Both the position numbers and the translations under genes were made by a program. 64,000 nt of DNA. Origin: Symsagittifera roscoffensis. Its lineage: Eukaryota; Xenacoelomorpha; Acoela; Convolutidae. Shown in pieces: positions 48,414 through 60,870 of this stretch; the stretch's first letter is position 1; the number at the start of each line of letters is the position of its first letter. The stretch lies in NCBI RefSeq assembly GCF_963678635.1, contig NC_087063.1, positions 54,205,074 through 54,269,073 on the forward strand, written 5' to 3'. The notes under the pieces are model-generated. The model was not told the DNA's origin and did not search any database. It was given only the letters and a program-made list of their open reading frames with translations.

Positions 48414-50741
48414 AGAGATCTCGCGTAATGGACGTCAGGAAGAACCTAGCGGTGCGCAACCTGTTCGTGCAAATAGCCGCTGAGCATCCTCGAGCTTGTT
48501 TGAACGACATGAGCTGGAACCCTGCCATAAGCAACCAGGCTATTCCCCTAGAGAGTCGTCATTTGATTGTTGGAGATAGTTTAGTGAGGGATCTGAACGA
48601 GATCTTTGTGAGTGGTCAGACCACTGTTCTATCTTTTTGAGGGGCCTCCGTGGCTCAGGTCATAAAGATGATGGAGTTCCACGGCGAGGATCACCTAGAC
48701 ACGTTGGTGATAAGGCTCGGGACCAATGACCTTTCAAGGGTCCCTGTAACCCCAGAAGGCAAGTGGGAGCCCCTACTAATCTGCTTTCTGAACGAACTGA
48801 AGCAGAAATATAGGCCCAGGCTCGTGGTGCTGTGCACAATGCCCCAGAACCCGGAGGTGGGCACGCCAGTGGCAGATTTTATGAAGGGCAATCTGACCCG
48901 GTGGAACGATATGACCCGCAGTCTTGTGAGAAGCAGTCCCAGCGAGCTGTGATTCATGGATCTTGAGAATATGCTGCGCATGATTGATCAACTCGCACTC
49001 ACCAGAGATGGGATGCACTTCAACACTCAGCAAGGGAGGCGATGGATAAACGACGTGTTCCAGACACAGATAGGGGAAATTGAGCAAAAATTGAGGACAA
49101 CCAACTCACTGGCTTAGACAAGTTCGACTGGAGGAAGTAGAGTGCGGGGTAATGTGGCGCAACCACTCGCCAATCGCCTCGGGCCCCTGGCAATGGAAAC
49201 GGGGGCAACAGCTACCGTTGCTCCAAGCTCAGATGAGAGAGAAAGGTTGGGGACTGCTCCTCCCCCTAGAAGACAACCGTTGGAGAGCCGACTTGGGAGC
49301 CCAATTGATCAGTGTCAGACTAGCTCTCAGACTATATCGAGGACGAGTAATCCGCCCGCCACAGCAACTCCTGCTACTACAGGAAACACACCGACGAGCG
49401 CCACGCCGGAGGAAGGAATTGAGCCAAGCAGCGTGCTGCTTTGGAACCGTCCAGATCCCAGCGGTTGGGGACAGTATAAAACGGATATGTCAACGAACAT
49501 GAACATGAACACATTGACATGTCGAGTGGATGCAAGGAGGATGATGGGTCGATATGGTACCACAGTGTCGGGATTATATCGAACACCGGGTGTGGACTGG
49601 CTGTTAGTGGAACAGGAAAAGTTTAGCTCCGCTACCACGCTCAGGTTCATGGACTTTAAGGGATTGCCTCAGGACAATACCTTTGGGCCCTTGAATACCC
49701 GATCTCTTACGGACGTCCGTCGGAGAGCCAGGGAATTGACAGCACCTTCCCAGAGGGGCAAATTCCTGACAGAGAATAAGCCCAACAACAAGCATCATAA
49801 GATGTACAGGCAGTTCTCTAAACCACCCGACCAGGCGCCTGGTGAATAGTCAAGAGATCACCATGACATATGGTCGGTTGGACGATTTGTTCGTGCTTTT
49901 ACGCTATCCCGAACAACTGCAGGGAGCAAGTCGAGATTTCAACGCGCAGTTGGAAACCGCCTCATACAGGAAAATAAAGGACTGGGGGATAATCTTGCTC
50001 CAGTACCTCCTGCAACAGAATAGGAGTGTCACAGGGGAGGACAAGGTGGCAACGGGAGCGAGTGAGTGCAAACAGTATTGTGGTATGCCCTTGCTGACAG
50101 ATCTGGCTGTGATGATGCGGATCGATCCGCTGGCTCTGGTCCATGGAGTAAGGGAGTTCGTCACAGTGGTGTACGGACCTGTGATGTCATCCGTGTTCCC
50201 AGACGTGCAAGTGAAGGCATATAGGAACTCGGTGTTGTATTTCAATTTAGTCTCCGTTGTCGATTGTTCCGTGCTGAACTGGGTGGAACAGAAATAGTTG
50301 AGAGGATTGGCCAGCGACGACAGGTTATTCAGAAGAGTAGCGGGGCCGGGATGGATGTTGATGGACTTCAACGACAATTTGAAATGCAGAATGGGCGGCG
50401 AGGACCTGTCCCATACCCAGTTTAGTCCTAAACTTTGGAATCTGCGACCAGTGGTGAAGGATTCAGGAGAGGCGATGCGGGTTCCAGTTTGGCCGGAAGC
50501 ATATGCACATGTCAAGGAGAATCAGCAAGTGCGGCTTTCCGGGTTCAAGTCGCTGCCCTACCAATGCCCCCGATATTCACCGATAAGGAGGATGTTGTTG
50601 GGAGTCTCGTCTCCTGCCATTGCCCCTCGCATCGGAGCGGCTCGTGATGCGTAAGGGAAAACACGGAAATGGAGTGAAGGGATGGAGCCGCGCTACATCA
50701 GTTGGAACTTTGCGGCCATGCACACGTTTGACTTCACGTTT
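48414..50741 (+). pseudogene. A1 ORF3 duplicated copy of SGNH and middle segments, internally deleted
   Basis: The unit repeats from MDVRKNLAVRNLFVQIAAEHPRACLNDMS (48,428) through GDSL, the shared TGA, GTND and DGMH (about 49,009-49,020) into 49,142-49,849 (LLLWNRPDPSGWGQYKTDMS). After a deletion it resumes at 49,842 with MTYGRLDDLFVLLRYPEQLQ, matching 47,575 of unit 1. The piece containing the SGNH-like middle block is absent from this copy. Confidence 0.75.
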
Positions 50742-52314
50742 CCTGATACATGGAGCCGGAAGAAGATCAAGGCACCACCTTCCAGGAGGCCAGGGGTTTC
50801 CGCTGACGTGTGGAATGATGTGTACACACCAGCCGATGATTGGTCACGATTGAAATGGCCAGGAGAAGTGAAAGTGATACTATTGGAAGTGGCAAAGGAG
50901 TGCAGAGGAGGCCTGTACATGACGGTCGATGAGCTGTCGCCATATGGCGACGAATCTGTGGAATTCCTGGTGAATGATGAGTTATTCTATCATGCAGGGG
51001 ATCTAACCGTACCGGCGCGGCCGGACTCGGGCATGGATATGCAACAAGGCCCTTCGGGACCTGGGCCGAAACCAGACACGAAAGATGATGAGCGGATGGA
51101 TCAGGATTACGATCATATGGAGGGAAAGGGAGACAAGTCAGATGGATTAGACTTGGGGGCGTTGGAGAGAGACTTGCTGGAAAACCAGTTCAGTGAAGAC
51201 GACGACGGGGAAATCGATGGAAATACATTGCTGATGACACCATCGTCTTTCATGTCCCCTACGAGGGAGGCGCGGCCAGTTTATCCCCAGTGGATCCAAC
51301 AGGCCTGGCAATGGAATACCGGAGTAGGGGCATACAGAAACTGTTCCATGAATCACCAAGGAGGAGAATAATTGACGAGACCATGAGGGTATCCTTCCTG
51401 AGCACGTTGCCTGAAGAGGAGTGGGAGAGATACCAGAGTGAGCTTGAACGAAATGCAGGAGTGACCTGGAACCGAGTGACCTTCATTGAAAGGGTTGGGG
51501 CGTGATACACAGGTACGGGACGCAGTCCGCAATGAAGGTGGGGTTGAACCAACTCACCATGCGCGAGGTTCTGGGGAAGTTTATGAGCTCCGTAGAGTCT
51601 GATGTTCTGACCGAGTCAGTTACGGAGGACAGCGCCGATGATCAGCAGATCGCGAGAAAACTACCTGTCAGGCGAGCCAAGAAAGGGCTGAAGAGGTTGA
51701 AAGGGAGTATAGGAAGCAAAACTGTGAATCAGAAAGTGGTGAAGTCGAAAGCCAGTGCAGTGGTGGCCTCGTTGACAAAAGTAGCTCGTCCAAGTGAGAG
51801 TTGACAAGGAGATGGTGCGACGCTGGCCGGGGAAGAAAAAGGGAACCTGATACCCCCTATTCAATTGGCAGGTTTGACCTCAACAGCCACAAGATCGAAT
51901 AAAAGCGAACGGACTTTGGCGGACTCGGAGCTCGAAATGGAAGTCATCAGTCAGTGTGGATCTGGAGGGCTCGACTATTACAAGTCCTCGCGAATCAACA
52001 TGGCCTGGATGAAGCTGGAGGGACAACTCGGCATAGTCGAGTATAGTCGGATCACAGTGCCAGACTCAGTTCACATGGGAGATCCAGCAGGGGGTTATAT
52101 AGAGATGCTTAAGGCAAAGAATTCCGCGAGAGGGCACTTGACGGCCTGGGATGAGAAGCAAGCCATGCAAGAGTATTTGAAGGAGCTGACGGAAAACTCT
52201 AATTTGAGTCGGAAAGAATACGGCACGGTGATGTCCTCGGAGGCAAGTGAAATCGGGCTGGAGAAGCTGTTAGACCGTGGCAGCATACCTGGCATATCCG
52301 TGTGCAAGAACTGA
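50682..52314 (+). pseudogene. A1 ORF3 end of middle segment and basic segment
   Basis: Stretch 50,682-51,371 matches the end of A2's 1,149-residue segment (FSFPDAWSRKKIKALPSRRP in A2) including the acidic part. 51,290-51,505 includes FLSTLPEEEWERYQ. 51,502-51,804 and 51,865-52,314 match the 240-residue segment (VRRAKKGLKRLKGS, SSRINMAWMKLEGQLGIVEYSRI). At 52,195-52,230 the frame runs straight from LTENS to SRKEYGTVMSSEA, joining the segment that in A2 is split. Confidence 0.75.
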
Positions 52315-53962
52315 CTTGCAGGTACGACTGGCCTGGTGTTCAATGGGAATCAAGAAATCGAAATATGGGACCAACAGCGACTAGAAATCAAAGGAACAGG
52401 AATTGGAGTCGATGGAAGCCCTGCGAGTGTTGATTTCTAGAGCCTGGGCTAAACGTAAAGATGCCCTTTGCTTTGTGAGGTTCGTGAAGGATCGTATCCC
52501 CACTCCTGTGTTGGAAGAATGCATGAAAACCATTCAACAAGGGGGAGTTGATTGTGAACGAATTTTTCTGAGGGACATGCCGCTGCTCATACCAAATAAG
52601 GAGTTGAACGACATTCAAAGCTATCGCAGGTTGGAAGAAGTGAGAAGATACTCAAACAAGGAGTTGAAAGTGAGCCGGGAGTCAATTGAAGCAGGGGACA
52701 GAAGAACTATGCAACACTGGGGAAGTTGAAGTAATTCCAATCTGTGTCATTCATACCAGGGATGGCGTACAATCCCTTCGTGGTCGAGGAAGCAAGGGAA
52801 GCATACTTTGACTATGAGCACGTTGTGGTACTTGAGTTCTGGGTCGAGCGAGTCAAAGAAACTGGCATATTGATGGTGGAACAACCCAAGCTGGGAATCA
52901 TTTTGGAGGAACGAGTGGTTGAACCCTCGGTTCCCGAGCTAAAGGGGCAAGTGAGCTTTGATTGTGGTTCTTGGGACGGTCCCTTGAAGACCAGCGTAGT
53001 AACCATGTGGGAGCTCATGAAGCCTTCCTGGTGTCCACATCCAAACGCCGATTTATTCTGGGATATGACGGCAGATTTGAAATTGGATTTGGATGATGAA
53101 GCGAGTCTACACATCTGCTGGCTCTGAGAATAACGAAACAGAAGAGCAACCCATCCACGGAACCGTCCGAGGGAAATCCATTGAGTGATTGGTTGAGACA
53201 GGGCACCTGTTTAGCCTACAGTAGAGGAATGGATGGACATGTATGGATGGACATGTATGAACACGCTGAGTGAGCAGCATCGCCAACTAGCTCAAGTGTA
53301 CAGGAGGTTGAGCATGTCGGACAAAAGTGGACTGGAGTTGATCGCGGACTGTCACGGAGTAACGGAAGTGAACTTGATCACTGCCTTGGGATTTTGCAGT
53401 ATGACGAGCTCTATAGAATCATTGGATCGCCTGGAGCGTGCCAATGGGCTAGTTACGTCCCTTAGTGTGGAAGTATTCTCTAGAGAATTGCAGACTGAGC
53501 AAAAGATTGGAGTTTGGCGAGAGGCTCTGGAGAACGAGATGAATTTGAAAGACAGTGAGGCCTATCATAGAGCTACTGGTTCGAAATAACTGGTGGGTTC
53601 GAGCTCTGCACCATATTGCAACATGGTGGTGATAGACGCGAGGACGCAGCAGGTGTTGGTCGACCAACTCTTCTCTGCGGTAAAGTGCGTGAGGTTGGTC
53701 GGGATGTCGGAGAGGTCATATGATTTACTGACGAAGATCCTTCGGCCCGTCCCAAAGAGAACTGGAGGCGAGTTGCAAGACGTATTGGATGATGAGTTCA
53801 TGAGGTTGAGTGAGGATAATGTGAGTGAATTCCAGAAGAAGGAGGCGAGCGGAGCGTTGCCCACCGATTTCCCAACCATAGATGAAAAGGACGATGTACA
53901 CAGGATTATGATGGAAGTGGAACCGTTGCTGGGGGCTTCACGGTACCGGACCCGAAGGAAGA
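52315..53962 (+). pseudogene. A1 ORF3 C-terminal segment, truncated at the gap
   Basis: Stretches 52,403-52,729, 52,744-53,127, 53,233-53,589 and 53,593-53,962 match A2's 903-residue segment in order (AKRKDALCFVRFVKDRIP, LKGQVSFDCGSWDGPLK, LSEQHRQLAQVYRRLSMSDK, VEPLLGASRYRTRR). Several stops and short deletions are present. The conserved CHCLAQT block would lie just after the gap and is not seen. Confidence 0.75.
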
Positions 53963-54162
53963 NNNNNNNNNNNNNNNNNNNNNNNNNNNNNNNNNNNNNN
54001 NNNNNNNNNNNNNNNNNNNNNNNNNNNNNNNNNNNNNNNNNNNNNNNNNNNNNNNNNNNNNNNNNNNNNNNNNNNNNNNNNNNNNNNNNNNNNNNNNNNN
54101 NNNNNNNNNNNNNNNNNNNNNNNNNNNNNNNNNNNNNNNNNNNNNNNNNNNNNNNNNNNNNN
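53963..54162. other. Assembly gap (200 N)
   Basis: A run of exactly 200 N separates family-A sequence on the left from family-B sequence on the right. A round number of 200 suggests a placeholder of unknown true length. The missing end of A1, its 3' LTR, and any start of B2 would lie here. Confidence 0.98.
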
Positions 54163-54219
54163 TCAGTGAGCATGGTCAACACAAGAAGCCCAAAAGAAAA
54201 CAAGACGAAATAAAGCGTT

Positions 54220-55904
54220 GTGGAAGGGCAAACTGTACCTGCTATGGAAATCGATCTTGAGACACCAGATCAGAGTGATGATGAGGTGGAAAGGAAAACA
54301 ACAGAATCAACGTCAACGCCAATGCAACAGCTAACCATGAAAAAAAAAACTTATTTTGAGCTGGGCGACTTGATGGCAAAAATGGAGCAAATCTACAAAA
54401 AAAATGAAGTGCAGTGAAGAAGATCAAAAAATACTAAAAAAGGAAATATGATACAACAAGAACGAGAACCTAGACAATTGTTTCAACCTGGCGAGGGCGA
54501 CAGAAGAAAAGCTACAGCAGATATCAGCCAAGGTAGAAGCTACCGACAAAGAGCGAGAGAAAATACCATAAAGGACATGAAGAAATGAAGCAACGGTGCA
54601 ACACTGTGAACAACAAGTTGTGGAGTCTGGAGACGAGAATAGACACAATGAGCAAAGACCAAGCTGAAAGTTCATGTGCCATACAGTCCAAACTGGATGC
54701 TCTCGTGAGAAACTCTACAACACAAGACAAGCTGGTAGCAGATAAAACAAAAGGGAACAGAGTCAATTTTATAGAACCACAACGGAATAAACGGGAGTCC
54801 ACACCGTTACCCCGGAGTGCAGCGAGCACAGGGGCAGGGGGAACAAGACAATTATGATGGATGGAATCTCAAACTCGACAAAACTGCCAGGGGACTCCAC
54901 CACGAGCATTAATGTAGGACCGGACGCCATGGCATGGGCTAGCAACTGGGAAATGATGAATAGGACACTGGAAGCGTTCGCTACAAGAAACACTGTTTCG
55001 AGTGAAAGAGGAGGTGGCAAATCCATGAAAGCCTTCAAGAAACCAAAGGAGTTTGAAGATGACTCAGATGGATGCATCGACACATGGGTAGAAGTCATCA
55101 GACGACATCAGACTGCACGGCAATACTGAGCAACCGAGAGGGCAAAGCGTTAAAATGCGGACAAGATCTTCAAAATATTGTTGAACCAATTCGGACCAGG
55201 AATGAAGGGCCGCCAAGCTATGATGAGATTTGAAAAAAGAAGACAAAGGGACGATGAGTCAGTCGATCGATTCCTGGATGATCTTGAGAGCTTGAGAAGA
55301 AGGAGTGATCCTGAAGAATCAACAAACAGAAGGACTTTCAGCCTCGCTTCAAAATTTATCGATGGAGTAAAAAGTGTTAACTTGAGAACAATGTTGGCAA
55401 TTTACTATACACTTTCAAAGATAATGCACAGACTCTCGAAGAGATGAGACAAAAGTCAAGGGAGTACAGTTGATGAAACCGAAGAAGTACCCGTACTCAG
55501 AGAATAGGATCATGCAAGGAGGAAGTCAACCACAAAGGTCGTCGTGGTACAAGCCTAAAGATGATATGGACAAACGTAGGTCATGCGCAAATCGCGAATC
55601 AGCGGATCATTATGTAGCGGATTGCACTACAAACAAACAAGGCATGAAGAGTCTGGTATACGCGCCGGATGAAGAGGATATTAGCCAAACAGAGGAACTT
55701 GAGTTCTATAGCGGCTTAATCATCAAGATAGGTGCGAGGTGCTCCTTCTTCAATCAAGAAGGCCATTTCAGGGTGGACTGTCCGTTGTTTTGGGAGGCGG
55801 TGATGAACCAAATTCAACCAAAACACAAGCTAGCCTTGGCTGCGGTACAGAATGTGAGGAATAGGCATGCCGAATTTGACAAGAAAAACACATGGAGGCA
55901 GTGA
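54220..55904 (+). pseudogene. gag: gag of B2 (both zinc knuckles damaged)
   Basis: The N-terminal piece (54,220-54,417) and a coiled-coil region (54,585-54,857) are followed by capsid pieces (54,854-55,129 DGCIDTWVEVIRRH; 55,178-55,447 MLNQFGPGMKGRQAMMRFEKRRQRDDESVDRFLDDL). The capsid core has a short deletion near 55,110-55,160. The nucleocapsid at 55,470-55,904 has two knuckles, each with its second Cys replaced: CANRESADHYVADC and CSFFNQEGHFRVDC. These would not hold zinc normally. Confidence 0.75.
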
Positions 55905-55927
55905 GTGCATAACTATCGACAAAAACG

Positions 55928-57060
55928 GTGAAAGCTGTAATGCAAGTCAGAACTGCCATAGAAGCTGGGGCCAGGAATTCTCTGGAAATAAACTATGAGA
56001 AAGCAGCTGCGGAGGCTATCAACAAAATAAAACAAGACTTAGCGACGAAAAAGATCGAGCAACGACATAAGCAAGAAATTGAGAGGCAGAAGTTGAATGA
56101 GACATTATGTAGGACGATGCCAGTGCCAGAAGCCGAAGAGGGTACGACAAAGAGTGGAAATTGCAATACTCTAAAAATGGTGACGGGAGAACCATTCGGC
56201 ATAACAAAAATTAGAGCCAGAGTATTGTCGATAATCACGGTGGGCGGTCACGAAGTAACGAGAAACCTGAGTGAACCGAGCGATCAGACGATAATGCACA
56301 TTGATGTGTACGCAGATTACTTAAGTGCAATAAGTCCGCAGCAAAATCTAGAGCCTTGAGGGCACTACTCACAAGGGGTGGCAGCAACTCAGTCCGCGTC
56401 GAAAATAGGTACACGGAAGCCTACGGTCCACATGAGGTAATGTTAAACATAGATGGAACAAACATCTACACGAAGACTATAATAAAATGTGACGAAGACC
56501 TAGCCGGACAGATCTACGTGGGTAGAGAAGAACTGAAAGTGAGATCGATTGGACACTGCGTCATGTTGGATGAAGATGCAATGTATATCGGAACGGAAGT
56601 AGACGTATCAGCACACGTACTTGACATAAGCGGCAAGAGGACTCAGTTGCGCGGGTTACTGTACACGGGAGCGGTCTTGAGCGTTATACCAATCGAAAAT
56701 TGGGAGCGGATGGGCTTCGACAAAGACGATTTGATATACTCGAGAATACGGCTGTCAGCTGCAAATAAAGGGGCACTGCGGGTACTAGGCAGGACACCGA
56801 TAAAAGCCCTAAACTTGGGGTAACGCAACCTGTGGATGAGCTTTCTTGTGGTAGAAAACCTAGATGAGTCCGACCAATTCATTTTAGGCAGAGTCTTCAT
56901 AAAAAATTTTCGACGAAACAATTGATCTAAGCAATGCCATGTTCAGGATTCGGAACCCGGAAAGGAAGTACGTAATTAAACCGGTAATTTTAATAATGGC
57001 GAATGAGAACAAAGCACCGGTATTCTTGAGTAGGAGGGTAAGGCTGAAAGCAAACGAAGC
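55928..57060 (+). pseudogene. B2 gag-protease linker and protease (catalytic Asp changed)
   Basis: Stretches 55,928-56,359 and 56,356-56,823 match A2 residues about 400-700. The active-site motif reads LLYTGAVLSVIP, with Tyr in place of Asp (codon 56,662-56,664). A stop at 56,821 and a shift near 56,900 split the flap region (SFLVVENLDESDQFILGR). The protease cannot be active. Confidence 0.75.
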
Positions 57061-57142
57061 GGCAATTGTTATAGTGATTATAAAAAATTATAGTGAATTA
57101 AAGTAACAACAAGCAATTATGCATAGTCCCAAATCCAAATAG

Positions 57143-58455
57143 TCAAAGTGTTGCTATTTTAGGAAGATCCTTCTCGATAACCAAGAGCGGCCTCTGTGTT
57201 AGTGTCTTGTTGAATACTCTTGATATACCCATCACAATCCAGAGTGGAAAGGAATTGGGATACGCTCTACCCGTGAAAACTCGATATGAAACGACTGAAA
57301 AAGTAAAAGAGAATGAAGTACTTGACTGTCCCAATCATAGGGATAAAATTTGTATCTTGAAAAGATTAAAGAAATTAAAATATTCATCAGGTCTTTTGAA
57401 ATCGCTTAAGTCAGAGACAGATGATGGACTTTCGAGCTGTTCGAATTGTCCGAAAGACCCACACTAGAGGATTTGGAAATGGATAAAACGGTTTTACCAG
57501 AAATAGAGCACTTGAGGGGGCAAGGTGACGGACGAACAGCTCGAAGCCATCAAGGACTACTAGAGCGGAATGAGGACGTTTTTTCGAAACATAAGGCAGA
57601 CATTGGATGTTGTAATTTTGTTGAACACGAAATAGAGCTTGAAGAGTCGGCGGTACCGCACATGGAGGGGACGAGGCGTATGACCCCTAACAAATCGGTT
57701 GCATGTTGAAAAGAGAGAGGAACCCTACTAGAGTATGATATGATAGAACCATCCATATAACCGTGGAGTAGTGATGGCTAAGAATAAAGGCGACCAACTG
57801 AGGTTTTGTTGTGACTTTCGATATCTGAACTCCGTCACGGTGAAGGATGCCTATCCCATACGTAGAATTGATGAGAACCTCTCGAAATTAGGGGATCCTA
57901 AATTTTTTGCAACTCTTGATTTAGGATCAAATTTTTTGGAAGGTTCCACTGAGGAAGCAAGACAGGGACAAAACAAGGTTTGCCTTCGAGCTGGGGCCGT
58001 TTCAATTGAAGAGGATGCCTTTTGGTCTTTGCAACGCCACAGCTACCTTTCAACGATTTATGGCACACGCATTGATAGGCGTAACGAAGAAATTTGGCAA
58101 CCTGGTGATGTGCTACGTGGTCGCCTGCATGAAGAGATCGGGACTAAAATGCAAGCCATCAAAGTGCGAGATACTCAAGGACTCGATTAAATACCAGGGG
58201 AGGATGGTGAAACGACATGGCATCAGACCAGAACCAGATGCAGTAGAAGCGGTTCTGACCTGGAAATCACCGAAAACGGAACTTCAACTGATGAGCTTCT
58301 TGGGTCTTGCAAACTATTACAGAGAATTCATTAAGGGCTATGCGGAAAAAGTGTACCCGATGCAACAACTCATGAGGCACAAAGGCAAGAAAGAAATTCA
58401 CGTGGAACAATTCAGCCGAAGAGTCATTCCAAAGAATAAAGAAGGAGTTGTGTGA
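57143..58455 (+). pseudogene. pol: B2 reverse transcriptase with the catalytic DD deleted
   Basis: 57,446-57,709 holds the segment before the RT fingers (KADIGCCNFVEHEIELEE) and 57,771-57,960 the first RT blocks (QLRFCCDFRYLNSVTVKDAYPI, FFATLDLGSNF). After a shift, 58,006-58,455 reads RMPFGLCNATATFQRFM and MCYV followed at once by VACMKRSGL. About 28 codons containing VDD are lost in frame (junction near 58,119). Then ILKDSIKYQGRMVKRHGIRP continues. Confidence 0.8.
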
Positions 58456-59421
58456 AACACCGGTGCTAGGTATGCCAACGGAAAAAGGAATATACGTGCT
58501 GGACATGGATGCGTCGGTAGTAGCGATCTCTGGCATTCTTCATCAAGAGCGGGAATGGAATGGGAAGACAGTTTTGAGACCGATAGCATACGGGAGTAAA
58601 GTCTTGAATCATACGGAGATAAATACGAGGCTCCTAAAGCAGAGTTGTTCGCGGTGGTTACCTTTGTCGAAAAAGACAGGGCATACATAGACAGCGGGCC
58701 AATCAAATTACGGGTCGACAATAGAGCACTCAGCTGGTTGAAAACGTACTCAATGGATCAGAGCTATATTGGGAGATGGATAGTTTTCCTGGATGGCTAC
58801 AATATGATAATTGAACACAGGACAAGGGACAAACACCAAAATGCCGATAGCTTTAGTAAGAAGACTGAATTCAACGAGAGACAGGAGCAGAGGGAGGCGG
58901 ATAGACCAGAAATCAAAGATGGCTTCTCTTTCATGGATAAGGAAACGTACGATAGCCTTCCACTCACGAGGTGGCTCGACAAGCCTGGTAAACCTATAGA
59001 GGATCATCCAGAGTTACCAGAGGGGCGTCCAGAGAAAACTATCCTGAAGAGAAACCGAGGGATGTCAATAGAAATCATGCTCAAGTCGAAAATAGTGAGG
59101 GAAACACTCAAGGCAAAAGGCTATGATATCAATCAATTAGGAACGGGAAGAGCAGAGATAGGCGATGACTTGAGGAGATTACTCGAGAAACTAGCAGACG
59201 ATAAACCCGTAGTTCGGAGCAAAGACAAAAAGGAACCAGAAGTCACGATATCGGGAAGAAATGATGCAGATGGTAGTGAGGACTCCCTGAAAGAAAAACA
59301 ACCTGACGAAAAAGAAGTTGTGCAGTCATTAGTTGAGAAAATCCCCGAAGAGATACTAAGGTGGACTATGGTTAGAAAGAAAAAAAGGCAATTAGGGAGA
59401 AGGCTGAACACCTTGGATTGA
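58448..59421 (+). pseudogene. pol: B2 RNase H and RNase H-integrase linker
   Basis: RNase H: VLDMDASVVAISGILHQEREWNG (58,448-58,690), then in another frame MFAVVTFVEKDRAYIDSGPIKLRVDNRALSWLKTYSMDQSY (58,645-59,421). The linker FSFMDKETYDSLPLTRWLDKPGKP matches family A closely; the rest (LEKLADDKPVVRSKDKKEPEVT...) is charged and less similar. It ends at 59,421 and the frame resumes at 59,540. Confidence 0.75.
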
Positions 59422-59539
59422 GTCAAGAGTCCGGGGAGTGGCCCGCTGCAGAAAAAGATGCTGAAAAACAGAAATTGTCCGGCGAGTGCGAAGAATGGGA
59501 TGAAGACACAGAGAAGAGCAGCGATGACCAAGATAGTCT

Positions 59540-60870
59540 ATGAATGTTATTGGCAGTAGAGAAAATGAGGCACCGCGACAGGTACAAACTGACCCTTCCT
59601 CAGGGACGTATAATTTGGATCAGCAGGAGGTGTGCGGAGGTGGAGAACTTGAGAAAATTGCAGTATCAATGCAACCGTTCAGGGAGCTATCGTGCAATTC
59701 AAATGTCATTACAAACCTAGTGCCAGAAGATGACAGGAAGGTCTTGCAGAGGATAGTTTGCGTCAAGCTGAAAGACGGCATATACAGTCCCGGAGAAATG
59801 AATGGTCAGATAATGGCATTGAAGGAACACGTCAAGGCGAGATATAGGCTATCGGATCTGAAACGAGCCCAGAAGAATGACAAGATGACGAGCAACCTCT
59901 CCGAATGGATCCGGACGGGAGTCAAAGAGAAAGCGGGTCTGGATGAAGACAGCTACAAGATCTTGAGCCAGTTCTACAAGGAGAGAAAAGATTTACTCTA
60001 TCACACAGCTGATGGGGTGGTAGCATGCATGAGAAAGGACGAGGAGAAGATACTACACAAGCATAACCTCATCATACTACCAAAGTTGTACCAGACCGAA
60101 GTGTTAGTCAGATCGCACGATCAAATGGGACACCATGGGATAAACAAGGTAGAACAGAGTATACTACACAGGTTTGAATGGCCGGGGTTAAGGAAAGCTT
60201 GCGAGAGATGGGTGAACGCATGTCTGGCGTGCTTTAAGTGAAAGATCCAAAGAAAATGAAGTTCCCACTCAAGTCCGTAGGGAGCTCAGAGTTTAACGAG
60301 GTCGTGCAGATAGATCATCAGAAGATCTGCATGACAGATTCGGGATACAACCAAATACTGGTAATAATAGACCACTTTACGAATTTGGCAGAAGCGGTAC
60401 CATGTCAAAAAACCTCAGCGGAGGAGACTTGTTACCATTTGATAACACATTTGATATCACGATATGGTTGTCCGATGGCATTCCAGTCGGATAACGGGAA
60501 AGCTTTCGTGGGTGGCCTGACGAAAGAATTGATGAGGAGATCGCACATTGCTCAAGCATACTCAACGACTTACAATCCTCAGACTAACGGATTAGTGAAG
60601 AGACAGAACAGAACGTTGGTGAACATGCTAAGGGTGTACTGCTCGAGATATATGACAGACTGGGATAAATATCTGCTGCAAGTGGTGGGGTCGTACAACA
60701 ACATGGCACACTCAGCAACAGAAAGCAATCCCTTCATGATGTTAATGTGCAGGGAGAGAGCAATGCCCCTAAAATTCTTTTATCCAGAATACGAAGGGGA
60801 AAAGACGTCGCCTCAGGCGTATGTGAAAAAAGCGGTCAAAAGACAACAGGAGCTAAAGGAGCTCTGCAGG
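59540..60870 (+). pseudogene. B2 integrase with catalytic Glu changed to Lys
   Basis: 59,540-60,241 contains the conserved linker (KEHVKARYRLSDLKRAQKNDKMTSNL) and the zinc-binding domain (HDQMGHHG ... CLACFK), then a stop at 60,239. 60,238-60,870 contains the core with VQIDHQKICM, FQSDNGKAFVGG and NGLVKRQNRT: the Glu of the D,D35E triad is Lys (codon 60,598-60,600). After RQQELKELCRK the sequence changes to ORF3. Confidence 0.8.

Larger units (their letters stand above)
44860..50741 (+). repeat. Tandem duplication within A1 ORF3 (offset about 3,554 bases)
   Basis: Unit 1 is 44,860-48,413 and unit 2 is 48,414 to about 50,741. Both start agagatctcgcgta and run through the SGNH domain. Unit 2 lacks about 1.3 kb (equivalent to about 46,255-47,565). 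The two copies are very similar, including the shared TGA that breaks the Gly block (45,084 and 48,638), so the stop came before the duplication. Confidence 0.85.
43614..53962 (+). mobile_element. A1, 3' part: rest of the spacer and ORF3
   Basis: It starts with ATCGCAGGTGAACGATCCACC, which continues the A1 spacer cut at 19,245, and then has ORF3 from 43,842. The order of ORF3 blocks is the same as in A2, with one large tandem duplication (44,860-50,741) and many breaks. It runs into the assembly gap in the middle of the last ORF3 segment, so the end of ORF3 and the 3' LTR are missing. Confidence 0.9.

Noticed and set aside
54163-54220. B2 5' LTR or leader just after the gap
   Set aside because: Only about 60 bases precede the first gag-like frame, and I see no LTR end or primer-binding site there.
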